Assembly: GCA_018881555.1 (NCBI GenBank)
Contig: JACAXG010000034.1
Span: 199,327 to 263,326, forward strand
Length of the DNA stretch: 64,000 bases
Source of the DNA: Amblyornis subalaris
Taxonomy: Eukaryota; Chordata; Aves; Passeriformes; Ptilonorhynchidae
Direction: 5' to 3'
The position numbers and the translations under genes were made by a program. How positions within the stretch are numbered: the stretch's first letter is position 1; the number at the start of each line of letters is the position of its first letter. This document shows positions 13,940 to 26,562 of this stretch, one piece after another. The notes beneath the pieces were generated by a model. That model worked only from the letters and a program-made list of their open reading frames with translations, was not told where the DNA came from and did no database searches.

Positions 13940-14038
13940 CTCTTTGGGGGGTTTCAGGAGATTTGGGTGAAGATTTTGCTGGCACAAAGCAAAATATTCA
14001 CGCAGATCTCCTGAAACACCCCCAAAATCCCAAAAGAG
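13940..14038. repeat. Long imperfect inverted repeat / hairpin (~99 nt)
   Basis: The left arm 13940-13980 and right arm 13988-14038 are near-complementary around a 7-nt loop (GGCACAA). The central 35 bp pair with one bulge, one G-U wobble and two mismatches. The outer CTCTTT/AAAGAG ends pair again after extra bases in the right arm. The size and loop resemble a primary-microRNA stem or a foldback element. No known miRNA was recognised. Confidence 0.75.
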
Positions 14039-15339
14039 ACATGGGGGCAACAGAGAGGAGCAACTGNGATGGGACCAACCATCCCAATGCAAACATTGTA
14101 CATGGCAAGTGGAGCCCCACCAAGGAGACAGTGCTGGGACCAGGAAAGNTGAAAACAGCTGCACTGTTGCTGCTGGGATGCAAATACCGAGAATTAAGAG
14201 GGTAAAATAATTTTGGTTCTCGCAAAATGCATAAATGCTTAAAAATGGAGATGGGAGGGTGTCTCCTCTCTCCTGCTGGAGGGGCCCCATGACACTGAGC
14301 TGTAGGCTGAGGAGGAGGCTGAAGAGTGATGAAGGATATGCAGAGATACACTGCATGGGCAGGAGAGGAGGATGAGGAAGGCTGAAGCAGCAGAGAAACC
14401 CTTCAATGTAAAACCCATACACAGAGCCAAAAGGATGCAGAGAGGGGGGAGGAGGGACAGACTTTTAAGGCAAGAGGAAAAAACAGACAAATATTTATTT
14501 GTCCCTAAAGCAAGTCTCCATAGCAATGAAGTGCTTCACAATGCATTCTCAAAACAGGCCCAGCCACACTGCACACAGGGAGAGCTGCTGGAGTGGGACA
14601 TGTCACCTGCCTCCCCAGGGGTGGTTGGTCTCACTCCAGGAGCTGCCAGCTTGGCCAGGGCCATGGGCAGAGGACAGGGAGGGATTGTCTCTTGGGAGGC
14701 ACTGGGCAGCCCAATCCATGCCCTGAGAGTGGCAATGAAGTTATTGTTGTGCCAGGGGCAAGGTGGAAGGAGTAGGCGGATTTTCAGAGCCGTGTCATGT
14801 GTTGGGATATCCCAGGGTCTGGCAAGNGTGAGATGCATGAGCACAGCCAGGGTTCAGCAGGCAAGGAAAAAGGACATGCTGCCACAAAGTGCTGGGAAGA
14901 CAAAGGAGTTGAGGGGTTGGATGAAACTCCAGCTGCTACGCAAGGAGCTGGCAATGCCGCGCAGACTGGCAGCCCAAGAGGCTCCTCCTTGGTTGAGAAG
15001 CATGGAGGATGTAGGCCCCATCACACCTGATATGTGACTCTGGGGCTACGGGGCACATTGAATTCATGACAGAGGAAGCAGCTTCTCCTGGGCAGGTGCC
15101 AGCAACAGAAAAGCATCCATGCTTTATAGGCAGGGCAAGTCCTGTGCAGACCACACAGGCAGCACATTGCNTGCCCCGGAAAGTGTAGAGAGTTCCCCAC
15201 ATCATTCTGCCCCAGAGGATGGGAGATGGTTGACAGGGGCCGGATCCTGAGCCCTGGCTCTGCAGACAGCCCTTTCTCTGCTGCTCATGCCGTGTGAAGC
15301 TGTTGCCTGACTCCAAAATATCTCAGCAGGAGCATCAAG
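14039..15339. other. No gene seen
   Basis: A 221-codon open frame (14372-15037, +) exists but reads as low-complexity read-through with no recognisable domain or splice structure. Confidence 0.5.
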
Positions 15340-15570
15340 CACCTCTCCTGGAGCTCATGATTAGACAAATGTCACTGCAAGTAATTCGGCTTCAACCAGC
15401 AGGGACATAAATTCCATTATTTTGATGTCAGCTGCACAATTTGTTCCTGTAACAAGGTGTTTTAACCTCACTTCATAGTCATTGTTCTGCCGGCTTTGAT
15501 TTTACTGTAAATGACTGAATTTGCTTTTGATCTGGTGCCAGTGCCCCATAAATCTTGACACTTGCTGTAA
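15340..15570. promoter_or_regulatory. Candidate conserved enhancer block 6
   Basis: ATGATTAGACAAATG, AAGTAATTCGG, TTCCATTATTTTGATG, a CAGCTG E-box (15429-15434) beside an ACAATTTGTT SOX-like pair, and TTGATTTTACTGTAAATGAC occur in one 230-bp unique block. Confidence 0.4.
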
Positions 15571-17039
15571 GAAAGGAAAGAGCCCTCCCCACTGTTTGGT
15601 TTGCAGGGGGTGGTGATGAGGGGGNCTACCAGGTCACCAGGAGGGTCTGTGCAACGACCCTGCACCGCCCAAAGAAAGTTTTGGCTCTGAGCATCCACCT
15701 GATTTTTCCAGGCAGGGAGATAGTCTGTAAGAGGGGAAAAGGTGGCAGGGAGGAGGAGNTGCATTTCTCTTAAAACCACGAGCTGCGAGCCAGCCTCATT
15801 CAGAGATTCACGGCTCCTTTGAGGACCCAGCTGGCACTCCGAGCTTGTGAGAAAACCCCAGACCAAGCACGATTTGTGTGGTTTGAGGTTTCATCATGAG
15901 CTGCTTTTAAGTGTTTCGGTTCCCAGCACCTCTTCCAGAGTGTGCTGGAGGTGAAAAGGGGCAATAAAACCATCCCCCACAAAACCCACACTTAACTGAA
16001 CATTTCCAAGCCCGGCAGCACTTGGGGGACAGAACCTTCCATTACTGCCATTGCCCAAATTCCTCCTAACCCCAGCAGCAGTCAGATCAGACTCCTGTTT
16101 TCCAGCCAGCACTGCTCCCTGTGTTTTGTTCCTCATCTGCCTGAGTATTTCTGCCCGGACTGCCTGGCAGTGCAGCGCGGTGAATTCTGGAGGCATTGCT
16201 TGCAGAAAAGACGCTGTTCCCTGGATCCTGCCTGTCCTGGAAGTGCCCGTGCCCAGCAGAGATTGAGGCGCCACCCCTGGCACTCACACCAGGGTGAGAG
16301 TCAGACTCGTGATCAGGAGGAAGCCACGGCCCGGCCACCAAACAATTGGCGGAAAGGNGCCATGACCTTGGCCAACACCCTGGGGATGGGGACGGCTGCC
16401 CGTGCAGGGGACAGGCCTGGTCCTGCCCCAGCTGCTTCCCAGCCAGATGCTTTACCCTGGTGCTGCCCCACAGGCATGGGCTCCTTCAAAGGGAAAGGCT
16501 GCAGCTCCTTTCCCAGGTTCCAACAGAGGAGCATGGGAGCACAGGGAATCGGGGTGATGCCTGGCGTGGGGTGCACAGTGCCTAGGGTGCACCGTGCACA
16601 GTGCCTGGCTGGCATTGGTGGTGGGTGGTGCAGTGCCCAGTGTGGGGTGCCCAGCACAGAATGCCCGCAGTGCCTGGCGCGGTGTAGCCTGGCACGGTGT
16701 GTGCTGGCACGGTGTGTGCGGGCACGGTGTGTGCGGGCGCAGTGCTGCAGTGCCCAGCGCGGTGTGTCCTGGCAGGGTGCCGCAGTGCCTGGCACGGTGT
16801 GTCCTGGCGCGGTGTGTCCAGGCACGGTGCCGCCGTGCCCGGTGCAGTGCCTCGTGCGAGGCACGGTGCGTGCAGCCTGTGCCGTGTGGGGCGCGGCCTG
16901 CAGCGCGCTGACCTCTCGCTGCCTCTGGCCCTGAGCGGGGGCCAGGAAGGGAAGTGCTGCCGGTCCTGCTGCTTTCATCGGAGATCTGGAGCGCCGAAGC
17001 CTGCCCAGATCCTAATCAGTGTGGGAAAGAAACGGCAGG
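15571..17039. other. No gene seen; contains the 15-bp minisatellite
   Basis: Unique GC-rich DNA and the array at 16.56-16.89 kb. Open frames of over 200 codons on both strands are made by the array. Confidence 0.6.
16555..16885. repeat. GC-rich 15-bp minisatellite
   Basis: A unit close to CTGGCACGGTGTGTG repeats with substitutions and small insertions. It is clearest at 16678-16740 and 16790-16840. Because the unit is a multiple of three, frames stay open on both strands and give cysteine- or histidine-rich false ORFs. Confidence 0.85.
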
Positions 17040-17220
17040 GCCTGCTCTCGCCCTGGCCTGCTGGAGATGCCTTTTATTTTCATAAGCTTTATCGCAGCCC
17101 GCAGCCCCTGATAAAGCACCGTAAATAAACGGAAGGAGCGTGGCGACCGGCCAGGGCCGCTCGCAGACGCACGCGCTCGCTGCCGCCCCGCTCCCCCGGG
17201 GGACGCCCCGTCACACGCCA
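17040..17220. promoter_or_regulatory. AT core joined to a small CpG-rich patch
   Basis: TTTTATTTTCATAAGCTTTATCG and CTGATAAAGC..GTAAATAAACGG are followed directly by about 75 bp of CpG-dense sequence (17140-17215). This could be a distal enhancer or an unannotated promoter. Confidence 0.3.
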
Positions 17221-18159
17221 ACTTTCAAAGCCTTCCTTTTATTTCCCTGCACAGGGAAACCACATGGCCGTGCTTTGGGGGACCGGCCAGGCAGCCAGCA
17301 CCCGCCGGCAAATTCCTGCCCTGCCCCAGCCTCCCCNGTTGACCCTGGCTTGTCGCCGAGCCAAGGTCCTGCTCCCAGCACTCGNTGCAAGTCCTCGTGG
17401 GGCCACAGCGACTCAGGATGTGGCTGGCCCCTGCTCTGGGACTGGGGGAGGAAGGTTTCGAGATGCTGCATCCTCTCTGGGTGGCAAGAAGGGGGTCACA
17501 TCCCACCAGGGAGCTGAACTGTCGGCAGGTCTCAGTGCCTCCCCACCAGGGTTTCTCTCCTGTTGAATTGCTGGGGCTTGACACAAATTAACACTTTGGA
17601 CTGCTTAATTTTTTTCTTTCTATTTTCCCTTTGCTGAAGTGTTTGGGTTTTGTTTAAAAAGGTTTACATTCTTCTGAGAGCACGGAAAAACAGGATCTGG
17701 GGGTTTATTTCCACACTGGCTCCACAGCCTGACAAAGACAGAAGTTAACTCTTTTCCATTTCTGTTTGGCTCTGCTGCTGGTGAAAGACATCCCTGCCCA
17801 GGCTGGCAGCTACCCCCCAGCTCCACTGATTCTCAGCCTGGGGTGCCCAGCTTTCCTGCAGCCTCATCTTCCCTTCAGCATCCTCTTCCCATTGCAGGCA
17901 GGGGCTGCAAGGAGATGCATTTGCTCGTGTTTCATTTTTCACTGTGACCTTTGGTAGCTCACTTTAAGCCATACCTTATTCCAGCATTGGCAGAAAGCAG
18001 TTGGCTGCAGCTGCGTACCAGGGTTTTGTTCCTAGGCATGCCTTCCCTCACTGCAGTGGGACAAGCTGCCTGGGACCAGTGCAGGAGGGGTTGAGTTGCT
18101 GCTGGTTTTTACCCTGACTGCACTACCAATCGTAAGGGAGGCCACCCAGCTGGCGCCGA
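17221..18159. other. No gene seen
   Basis: Unique sequence, partly T-rich near 17.6 kb. No supported exons. Confidence 0.5.
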
Positions 18160-18260
18160 CAGCTTCTCCTGTTAAATCGATTCAATTTAATACAGAAATG
18201 GCTCAGACCACAGCGCTGTGAATTAAAGGTATATAAATTGCATGGCATGTCACCTGTGCC
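18160..18260. promoter_or_regulatory. Candidate conserved element 7
   Basis: TAAATCGATTCAATTTAATAC and GTGAATTAAAGGTATATAAATTGC lie in a 100-bp AT-rich island. Confidence 0.3.
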
Positions 18261-21200
18261 AGAGCTGGTCCAGTGCACTCCAGCCCAGATGTGTCACCTG
18301 CATTTGCCCAGGCACCGCAGACTCCCTAGGGCTGCACGGAAACCTCTCCTGTCTGCATCTGCACGGTCAGCAGCACCTCCATAGCTCCAGGCTGCAGCTG
18401 AGGTGGCAGCAGGCAGCAGCAGCAGCCCAGGGGCCATCTTCCCCTGCCCCCTTCTCGCAGGAGTACACCACCGCACACTCCCCTCCTCCTTCAGCCTCCT
18501 CCCAGCTTTTCATCCCATTTCTCCAGTTTGCCACAATCCTTTTTCTGTCTGTGGCCCCGGCCTTTCGTGGCATGCAAATTTAATAAATACTCTCTCTGTT
18601 TCTCCACGCTGGCTGTTAATGGGAGTGCTCAATAGCGGCTTTCCAGCCCCACAGTGAGCCTTTGAGAGCTGCTCTCTCAGAACCATCCCCTCTCCCTCTG
18701 CACCCATCCTGAGCACCCTGCCTGGCCCCACTCCCCCCACTATGGCAGGGCAGGCACAGCATGACCATCCCACAGCCACCGCTGCTTCACCATCTGCAGG
18801 CTCCTTGTACCCTGCTGCTGAAGGAAATTAAATTTTTGTCTCATTCTCGACAAAGTCATATCAGGTATTACTCATCTCTGTGCTAACTTCCAGATGCTCA
18901 CAAAACTGCTTTGGATTATTCATGCCAGCATTTTTTGGGATGGGAAGTGGTTTGTAGCCCCCCACTCCTCCTCTGTCCCCACAGTTAGATGGGTACTGTG
19001 GTTGCTAGTCTAGGGCTACCAACAGAACNTTTTCCCAGTGCTTCTGAGATCCCAGCAGGGAGTTTGATCCTAATTTAGTCCTAAAATGGATCATCCAGTC
19101 TGAAAACACTAAACACACATGTAACATTCTATAGTAAAAAATATTGAGGGATTGTTTCTCTTACTTCCATGGTACTTTTGTCTCTAATAAAGAGCCAGGT
19201 TGTAGAGGGACTGAAGCCTCCATCTATTACAAATGAGAACTGCTTTATTCTCCAGGCTCGCCAGAAGAAAAGTTTACAAATGTACTGATTTTCTGCAACT
19301 GTTTCCACTCTTCTTGTCAATAGGAATGCTTTTCTGTTGGATGTTCCAGTTATGCTCAGCACATCTTTTAGGCGAGGACCTTTTAGATGCTCTACTCCTC
19401 CTCATGTAATATCTTGGCTCTGGGTCTTGGCTCTGCTGAAAGTGAAGGAGTCTGAGGGCTCTCAGGGGCTTGGAGGGTTCAATGGGACAGCAGTGGAAAA
19501 CATCCAGAATTAAGACTATATTTATGAAACTCCTTAGGAGGAACATTCAAAAGCAGGTGGTTTCTCACCCTGGAGTCCTCCCGGGGAGCTGGGCAGCATG
19601 GGGATGCTTGTCCCCCATGCAGTGATGGTACCTGCATGTCCACAGCACGAGCCCCCTCCACATCCTTGCCCTGGATCCAAAGGGGCTTGGGNTCCTTCTG
19701 GAGGTCTCCAATCACAAGAGAAGCCCCAGCCCTTCTCCAATGTCCTGCCTGTGAGAGCCTCCAGGGATACTCCAATGGCATGTGGCATCGGCCATGTGAC
19801 CAAGGAGGGTTCTTGAATTTTCCTCTCTGGGGTTTTATTCTTTAAGGTGCTGGAAATGAGAAAACCCTCTTTGCACCCTTCCCCCACCTCAAAGCATCCT
19901 TTATAAAAATAAAGTGCCCGAAATAGCCCTAGACAGTGCTTGACATTTGCCAGACAGCTGCTCTCAAGAGTGCTACAAAGGTTATGGATTGCTCTCTGCT
20001 TCCCTCCTCCTCCTGCCCCACTACTGCCTGTGTGAACCTTGGAGCAGGGCCAGGTTTGATAGGAGTCTCGTGGTTTGAAAAAGCCAAATTTGAGAAGGAG
20101 ACGGGATGCAGGGTGGTGTTGGTGTGTCGCTGCCTCCTGTCCTGACAGGCAGCTCAGAGCAGAGCTGGGGTAACTTCTGCAAGGGGGGCTGCAAACCCTT
20201 GTATGAGCTCTGCCCATGCCTGGGCTGGAAGGATGCTGCCACAGAAGCCTGGTGTCCATGCTGCAGGGTTGTCCCCACCTGCGAGGTGTTGAGCACCATT
20301 GCTTGGTCTTCCAGGTGTGTGAAAGCACAGGGAGAGGGACTGCCCCAGGGTGTACACCTCACCCTGGGCAGCCAGGAATGGGGTCACACCTGGCTGCAGG
20401 GTCACAGCCAGTCCTAATGGGTCCCCAACAGATGCATGGTCAGCCCAGGAGGCCAGCGGTACCTGGGAAAGTCGTGGCTCAAAGGAAGACTTGGAAGTCA
20501 TCTTGGGTCAAAACTCCAGCTCAGGCATAAGGAGTCTGGAAAAGGAGCAATCAGGATGGGAGAGCTGAAAGGTTGTGGTGATCAGCGCTGAAACTGGCAC
20601 CTGCAGAAGAATGCAAGGACACAGGGAGAGGCCAAAGGAAGGGCCTGGCCAGGCAAGCCTTGCAATGAGAGGCAAAAGGGGCACAGCTTAGCGGGGAGAG
20701 GGTCAAAAGACAATTTAAGCAAGAGTGAGGGGAGTCCTTAGTTCCAAAAGTGGCACTTGTTCTGTGCAGCCCTGGGGGATTTGTCATCTTTCTTGGGTGC
20801 ACCTAAGAAGAGTTGCAGCTGGAGACACGACACTATATATGGCCCAGAGGGGACCTGAAATTACATAGGAAGTCTCTTTTCCATGGGGGTTGGCCAGTGC
20901 ATCTCATACAAGGACAAGGTCTCATTGTGGAGTGGGAGAAACACCCCTTCTGTGCAGCTGGTGTTCCATGGAGTGAACATAAAGTCACAATCAGGGCCTG
21001 AAAAGTGAAAGATAAAGACATAAACTTGTAAGTTAAATACATAGAGAAATACTTGAAGTCCATTATCTTAATCAAAATGAGAAGTCTGCAGCAGCAAGGC
21101 ATGACCCAGTTTTGTTATCTAGTAACCAAATAAATATATGCATGTATTTTAAGCAAAAGAATCAATGGCTTTTAAATGGAAAAAAGTACGTACACAGGAA

Positions 21201-23294
21201 GGAAATTGATCACTTAGGACAGAACAGCATCTTTGAAATGTTAAGTGCAGTAAAAATTTGATTTATACTTAACAAGTTAGGAATAGAGGCCTCAAAGAGC
21301 TTCTAAGTCCCGGCAGCTTGTCCAGATAGTGCTGTGCTGAGCAGGAGGCAGGGAGAAGAGCAGGATCACAGTCAGCTGTATCCATAACCTTATCAAGTTT
21401 GGGAGATATCAAATACTGGAATATCTTCAGGTTTGGGTCTGTTTTCCCTAATCACAATTGTGCAGCTCGTACCTGCTCCAGGCAGGGTTGTCCCTGCTCC
21501 CTAGGCAGCCCTCAGGGTTCTGCTCCAGCGGAGGGATGAGGATGGGGGGATGCAAGAGAAGCCATCTAAGGGAGCTCGTAGGGCTGGCAGAGCCACACAA
21601 CCCAGAGGAGCCTCACAGACAGCCTGACTTGCTTGTGGTTTTTTTTTTGCTTTTTCCTCCCACCTTTATGTTTACACACATTAAGGTTTCCAAGGAAGTG
21701 CATTTCTGGCTGAGGCTACGCTGTCAGTTTTCCGCAGGATCTGTCTCATTTCCTGGGACGTGAGACTATTTTAAGGACTCTTCAGGTCTCCGAGAAAAGT
21801 AACTTCTAAGATGTTTCTCAGTGCCTGTTTCTCCAGCCCGCACGCCGATTTGTCCCTGCAGTTTCACCACCCGACATCTTTGATGTCTAGGAGTCTGCAG
21901 CGCTCACCTCTGAAGCATTTCCCATCACATGTCTGGCTGTTTATACCTTCGAGGCATGCACCCACCCTTTTCTGTTTAAGGACTGTCTTGACCACATCAG
22001 TAGAGTGAGAATTTCTAAAAATAGATGAACTGGCAAACTTCTCAATCTGGAAAATGACACGCTTTTGAAATCCCTGGAAAAGAATGGATTCCTTAAAGTT
22101 TAGTTTACAAATACTGATTTCATTATTTATGGTAGCTGTAAAGCACAGTGCATTCAGAAAGCATCGTCCCATTGAAGAAGTGTGTTACTCATTACCACGG
22201 CTTTAGCATTCCAGCATGTTCCTCAACAGAAATGTAGCCAAGAGAACAAGCTGGAGGCATACACTGGGGCAGCCTGGGGGTAAACTGCTTCTCATTTTGT
22301 GTTGGAAAGGGGCTATGAATAGGAGAAGGGGAGACTCAGGGAGCACAGAGGCCTGGATCAGAGTCTCTTGCAAGACCAGACCAAGAGGGTAAGGCAAAGA
22401 AAGTAAATAGTAGCAAATTCACAGCTGGGCAGAGAAGGAAACAGATTTTTATCAAGTGAACACTCAGCCCAAGACACCGGTGAGCCAAGGATGGAGCTGT
22501 GTATCAGAATGGTGCTTCTCTCGCTGAGGCACTGGGGACTGAAAGTTAGGTATAAACACCACGAGTTTTGGAAAGAAATGCTCACATGTAAAGCACACAG
22601 ATGATCTCAGATGAGTGGGTTTCCTCCACACTTGTTCACTCAGCACCCTCTCCTCCCGCCCCTCCTCAGTACACCCAAAATTTCACATATTCTTTGCTGT
22701 TCTTCCTTCAGTAGTTAAGCACTGCAATCTCCAGCATTTCTTTTCCTCACATGGTGTTCTGGACAGAGACTAACTCTCCTTCAAGTCCTTTGAAAAGCAG
22801 CCAGTTTGCTCAGGAATCTTTCTCAGGATACCAGGATTTAAATTTCTCTGGGATCATTGTTTTTACCCTGCCACTATGTTGTCCCTCACTCACTCCACTT
22901 TTTTCATTCCTAAAGTCACTGGTAGCCAAGGGAACATGCTCCTTTTTATGCCAGCTGTCCTGCTCTTATTGTTTCTTTTAAAAGATTTATTGCATCGTTG
23001 CTCTCTGCTCCTCTCACTATTTCCACTGGTGTATTTGTAGATGTGGGGAAGCATTGCAAGACTGCCTGCACCTGTTCTCTGAGCCCTCCTTCTCCTCTGC
23101 ATCTTGCCCTTCTGTGAAACCCTCCTGCAGGAATTCCATGCTAGGCTTGTGTTTCACCCTCGAGTTGTACCTTTGGAGCTCTGAGACCATGCTCTGAAGT
23201 CTTGGCACTGCAGAAGCAAGAGGTTTCTCAGGAATGTTCTATAAGGGTTTGGGGTCTGCTTGAACTGTTACAGCCATGTATAGATGTATGAGAG

Positions 23295-23324
23295 AGTGTG
23301 TGTGTGTGTATATATATATATATG
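23295..23324. repeat. Compound (GT)n(AT)n microsatellite
   Basis: Alternating GT is followed directly by alternating TA for about 30 bp in total. Confidence 0.95.
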
Positions 23325-24943
23325 GGAAATTCCTGGCATCCCACCACAATGGCAAGCAATTGGAGGGTGATTTCTTGGCACTAAGGGCAGCCTCTGACAG
23401 TGCCCAGACGGTGCAAGGTCCTCTGCAAGACCCTACTCTGGCTGCTGCTCCTGAGCACCCATGGCCCCTTGCTTTGGGAACACTGCATCCATCAGTTTGG
23501 TACGGAGGGGATGCTGCACCTCCTAAGTCCTTATCCCGACAGCTGTTCCAGTGCCATTTGCATAGTGGCAGCTAGGATGGGGATCTTCTGGACTTTTCCT
23601 GTTCGTCCTTCAGTATGTGTTCATTGGGAGGTACATGGACACCTCATCCATGGTGCTCTGCTGTACAGCTGAGAGGAGGCTGTTCCTCCCACATGTTGAG
23701 AAATTCCCTCAGAATTTCCCATCAGAACATACTCCCCCTGAAACTTTATGGGCTGCTGCCTCCCATGGTCAGCACAGCTGGGCATATGTCTGCCCTTGGC
23801 TCTCACCTAGCTAATCACACCATGGAGTACAGACCGTCCTTCAACACAGCCACACGCTCTGATATCTCACCCATGAGACTCAGAAATGCACTGGGCAGGT
23901 CTAAGATCCCCTGCAAGCACCGGCACCCACCCAAACTGCCAGAGGCAGCAGATAAGCACCTGCCAACGAAGGGAGTTTGCACACATTTAGGTCCCATCCT
24001 CAGGTTGCTCTTGGCTCATCTCCCCGGGGCTGGGAGCTGCCCAGAGAGGTCAGCAGCCCTCCTGAAGCAAGGAGTTACTGCCGTGCTGTAATTATTTGCT
24101 CTGTGATGTGTTTATAACTTTACATCTATCTGACATTTTATGGCCAGGCATTACAAGGGACAACTGCTTTCCATTACTCACTGCCATGAGCTCTCATTCA
24201 TGGCTTTTTTTCCTTCCTGTGACATCAAGCTGGCATGGCACAGTGGGGCCCAGTGCTGGCCTCACTGGCACAANCCAGGATGCTTCAGGAGCTGAGCAAA
24301 CACATTGCCACCACACAGCCATGGACTTCACCTTCAGTCAGCCCCTNGGTGGAAGACTCTTGCTTTTCCAGGCTGAATTTTCTAGCAGTAACCCCCCATT
24401 AAATGTGACAATAAATCCAATTCCAGAGCGGCCCACTGCTGCAGCAGTCTCATGTGAGGCTGCACAGAAAAGGGAAAAGAAAAATCAGTGTTGAGGGGCA
24501 GAAGAACCTTGTTTGGCCCATTTGTGAAAAAAGACAGCAAGGTTTAAAGTCCCCCAGGGAGGGTGAATGTGCTCAACTCCCTGAAGTGGGAGCCACACAT
24601 GGCANCCCCCTGCGTGCACCCCCCCACGTCTGGCTTCGGTGTCAGCCGCGGAGTTGGCATCCCTGTTCCATGCCTCAGCTGACACAGGGACAGCGAGGAC
24701 TTTGCACCATCTGGGCATGGGGAAAGTGTGACCGAGGGACAAATGTCAGCCGTATGCTGATGGCACCAGACCCGAAGCACGCAGACAGCTCCTCTGGCAG
24801 CCCTGGCGCGGCTGCGGAGGGAGGTAAGAGAACACCAACTCGCCGCAGACAGCTCCTGACACTGACGCCTCCTTTCTCTTCCTGACTGAAATTTTCCAGC
24901 CTGCAGTCCCACTGTGGCCAGGGCCAGGGGCAGCATGGGGGTG

Positions 24944-25001
24944 CTGCATCCTGCAGAGTACTGGAGCAGGAGCTGCATCCTGCAGAGTACTGGAGCAGGA
25001 G
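24944..25001. repeat. Perfect two-copy 29-bp tandem duplication
   Basis: The unit 24944-24972 is repeated exactly at 24973-25001. Both copies contain CTGCATCCTGCAGAGTACTG. Lack of divergence implies a recent or concerted event. Confidence 0.9.
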
Positions 25002-26479
25002 CGCTCTTGCTCTGCTTCCAGGCAGCGTGACTCCAAAGACAGCCCTGTCTGCTTCCTGCATGCAACTTCACCTCTGCATGCTCCAAGCCTATGAAAGGTT
25101 TTACAGGGGCAGCTGCATGCTGCATGGTGTCTCAGTGGAACAGTGATTCCTCCAGATTGGAAAAGCTGAACTTTAGTCACTCTTGGTCCAGCTGAGATGC
25201 CTGAGCCAGATGGGACTGAGCATCCCCCTCTTCCCTCTCCCCTGGCCTCCCTCATCTCTGCTGCCTTTCAAACACCACTCTCATTCCTGAATGCCTTAGA
25301 GACACTAGTTACCCTTGTCTGGATTTGATCTGTGTCCATGTTTAAGCTGATATCCAGCACTTCCCTCCAGTCTGCCATTGTGGTGACACANGGGGACTGT
25401 CTCACGGCCGGAGCAGTTTGCAGCCCTGCAGGGTTGCAGCCCTCTGATGTCCCCATGGGGTCTGAGGCTGTGCACAGTCCAGGTGCTGTGAGGGGCTGTC
25501 ACACAGGCAGAGGGACATCTTTGATCACGAAGCATCCTCCCACCTTTTGAGGCCACCCTGATGTTGGGGCCCTGATACACCCACATACATTACAAGATGA
25601 CANATACGCACATTTGCATCTTCTCCCTTTGCTCTGAGAAACTGCTTTGCATTAAAATTGCTTCTCATGGCTGCTCCTGTCCCCCCATTACCCTGGGGTG
25701 GGGGCATCTGCACTCCTGAGTCCCAGCTAACCCAGGAAAGACAAGGAAAGACAGGTTATAAAATGAAAAGGGGCTTCCTAGAGCTCAACTCGCAGAGCCT
25801 GTCACCCACCACCAGCTGCAGACAAGCACCGTGAGAAAACAGAGCGNGCTGAGAGCCCTGTGCCGCTCCAGGCAGCCGGCAGCTGCTGTGCAGGGAGGAC
25901 GGAGCAGCAGGCTGGGGATTAGGGGACACAGGCGAGGGGGGTGTCAGGGCCCCTGGTTTGGTGGGGGAGGCAAACTGGCCACCAAACCTGCTCCCAGAAG
26001 CCCCTGGTGTGAGTGATGCTGTGCCAGAGGCCCTGCAGCTTTGACTGTGCTGGCAGAGGTGAGGCAAGGGGGGCCATTGGTAAGTCTGGGGTGCCTCATC
26101 ACCCTGCTCTTCTGTCCCATGCCGCTCCTTCCAGCTCAGGGATGGAGACCAGCGGATCCCTGTAGTATGTCCCGGCTGCTATGTTGCCAGCACTCAACAC
26201 AGGCAGGGGGAGAGGGCTGGTGGTGTTGGGATGGTTTGCTCTCCCACACCTCACACCCACTTCCATTCCCTTATCTAAAGGGTGTTGGGGTCTCCACTAT
26301 CCACATCACGGNGCCATCCCTGTGCTTCTCTGGGAGTGGGGGGCTTTGTCTGGAAGTTTCTTCCTGCAGCTTTTGGGAGCAGGCCCTGGGGCCAATAGGG
26401 AAAAGGAGGGGGAAGACTTCTCTTTGGAGGAGAGCTGCTGATGGGTGATTAATGGCCATGGCCAGACCACTGGGCTTGT

Positions 26480-26562
26480 GCCATCTGATAAGAGGCCTTC
26501 TGACAAAACAGACCTGTTGCTGGGGAATTCATCATGCCTCNCTCAGCAGCCATCAGATAAGA
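26480..26562 (+). promoter_or_regulatory. Repeated CCATC(T/A)GATAAGA GATA motifs
   Basis: CCATCTGATAAGA (26481-26493) and CCATCAGATAAGA (26550-26562) differ at one base and lie 69 bp apart on the same strand. Both hold a strong GATA-factor core, and the first overlaps a CATCTG E-box half. Confidence 0.4.

Noticed and set aside
14372..15037. 221-codon + strand frame
   Set aside because: No domain, low complexity, contains an N and overlaps other equally open frames. Not evidence of a gene.
16170..16978. Long frames (254 and 221 codons) on both strands
   Set aside because: Generated by the 15-bp minisatellite; Cys/Arg/His-rich composition repeats with the array.
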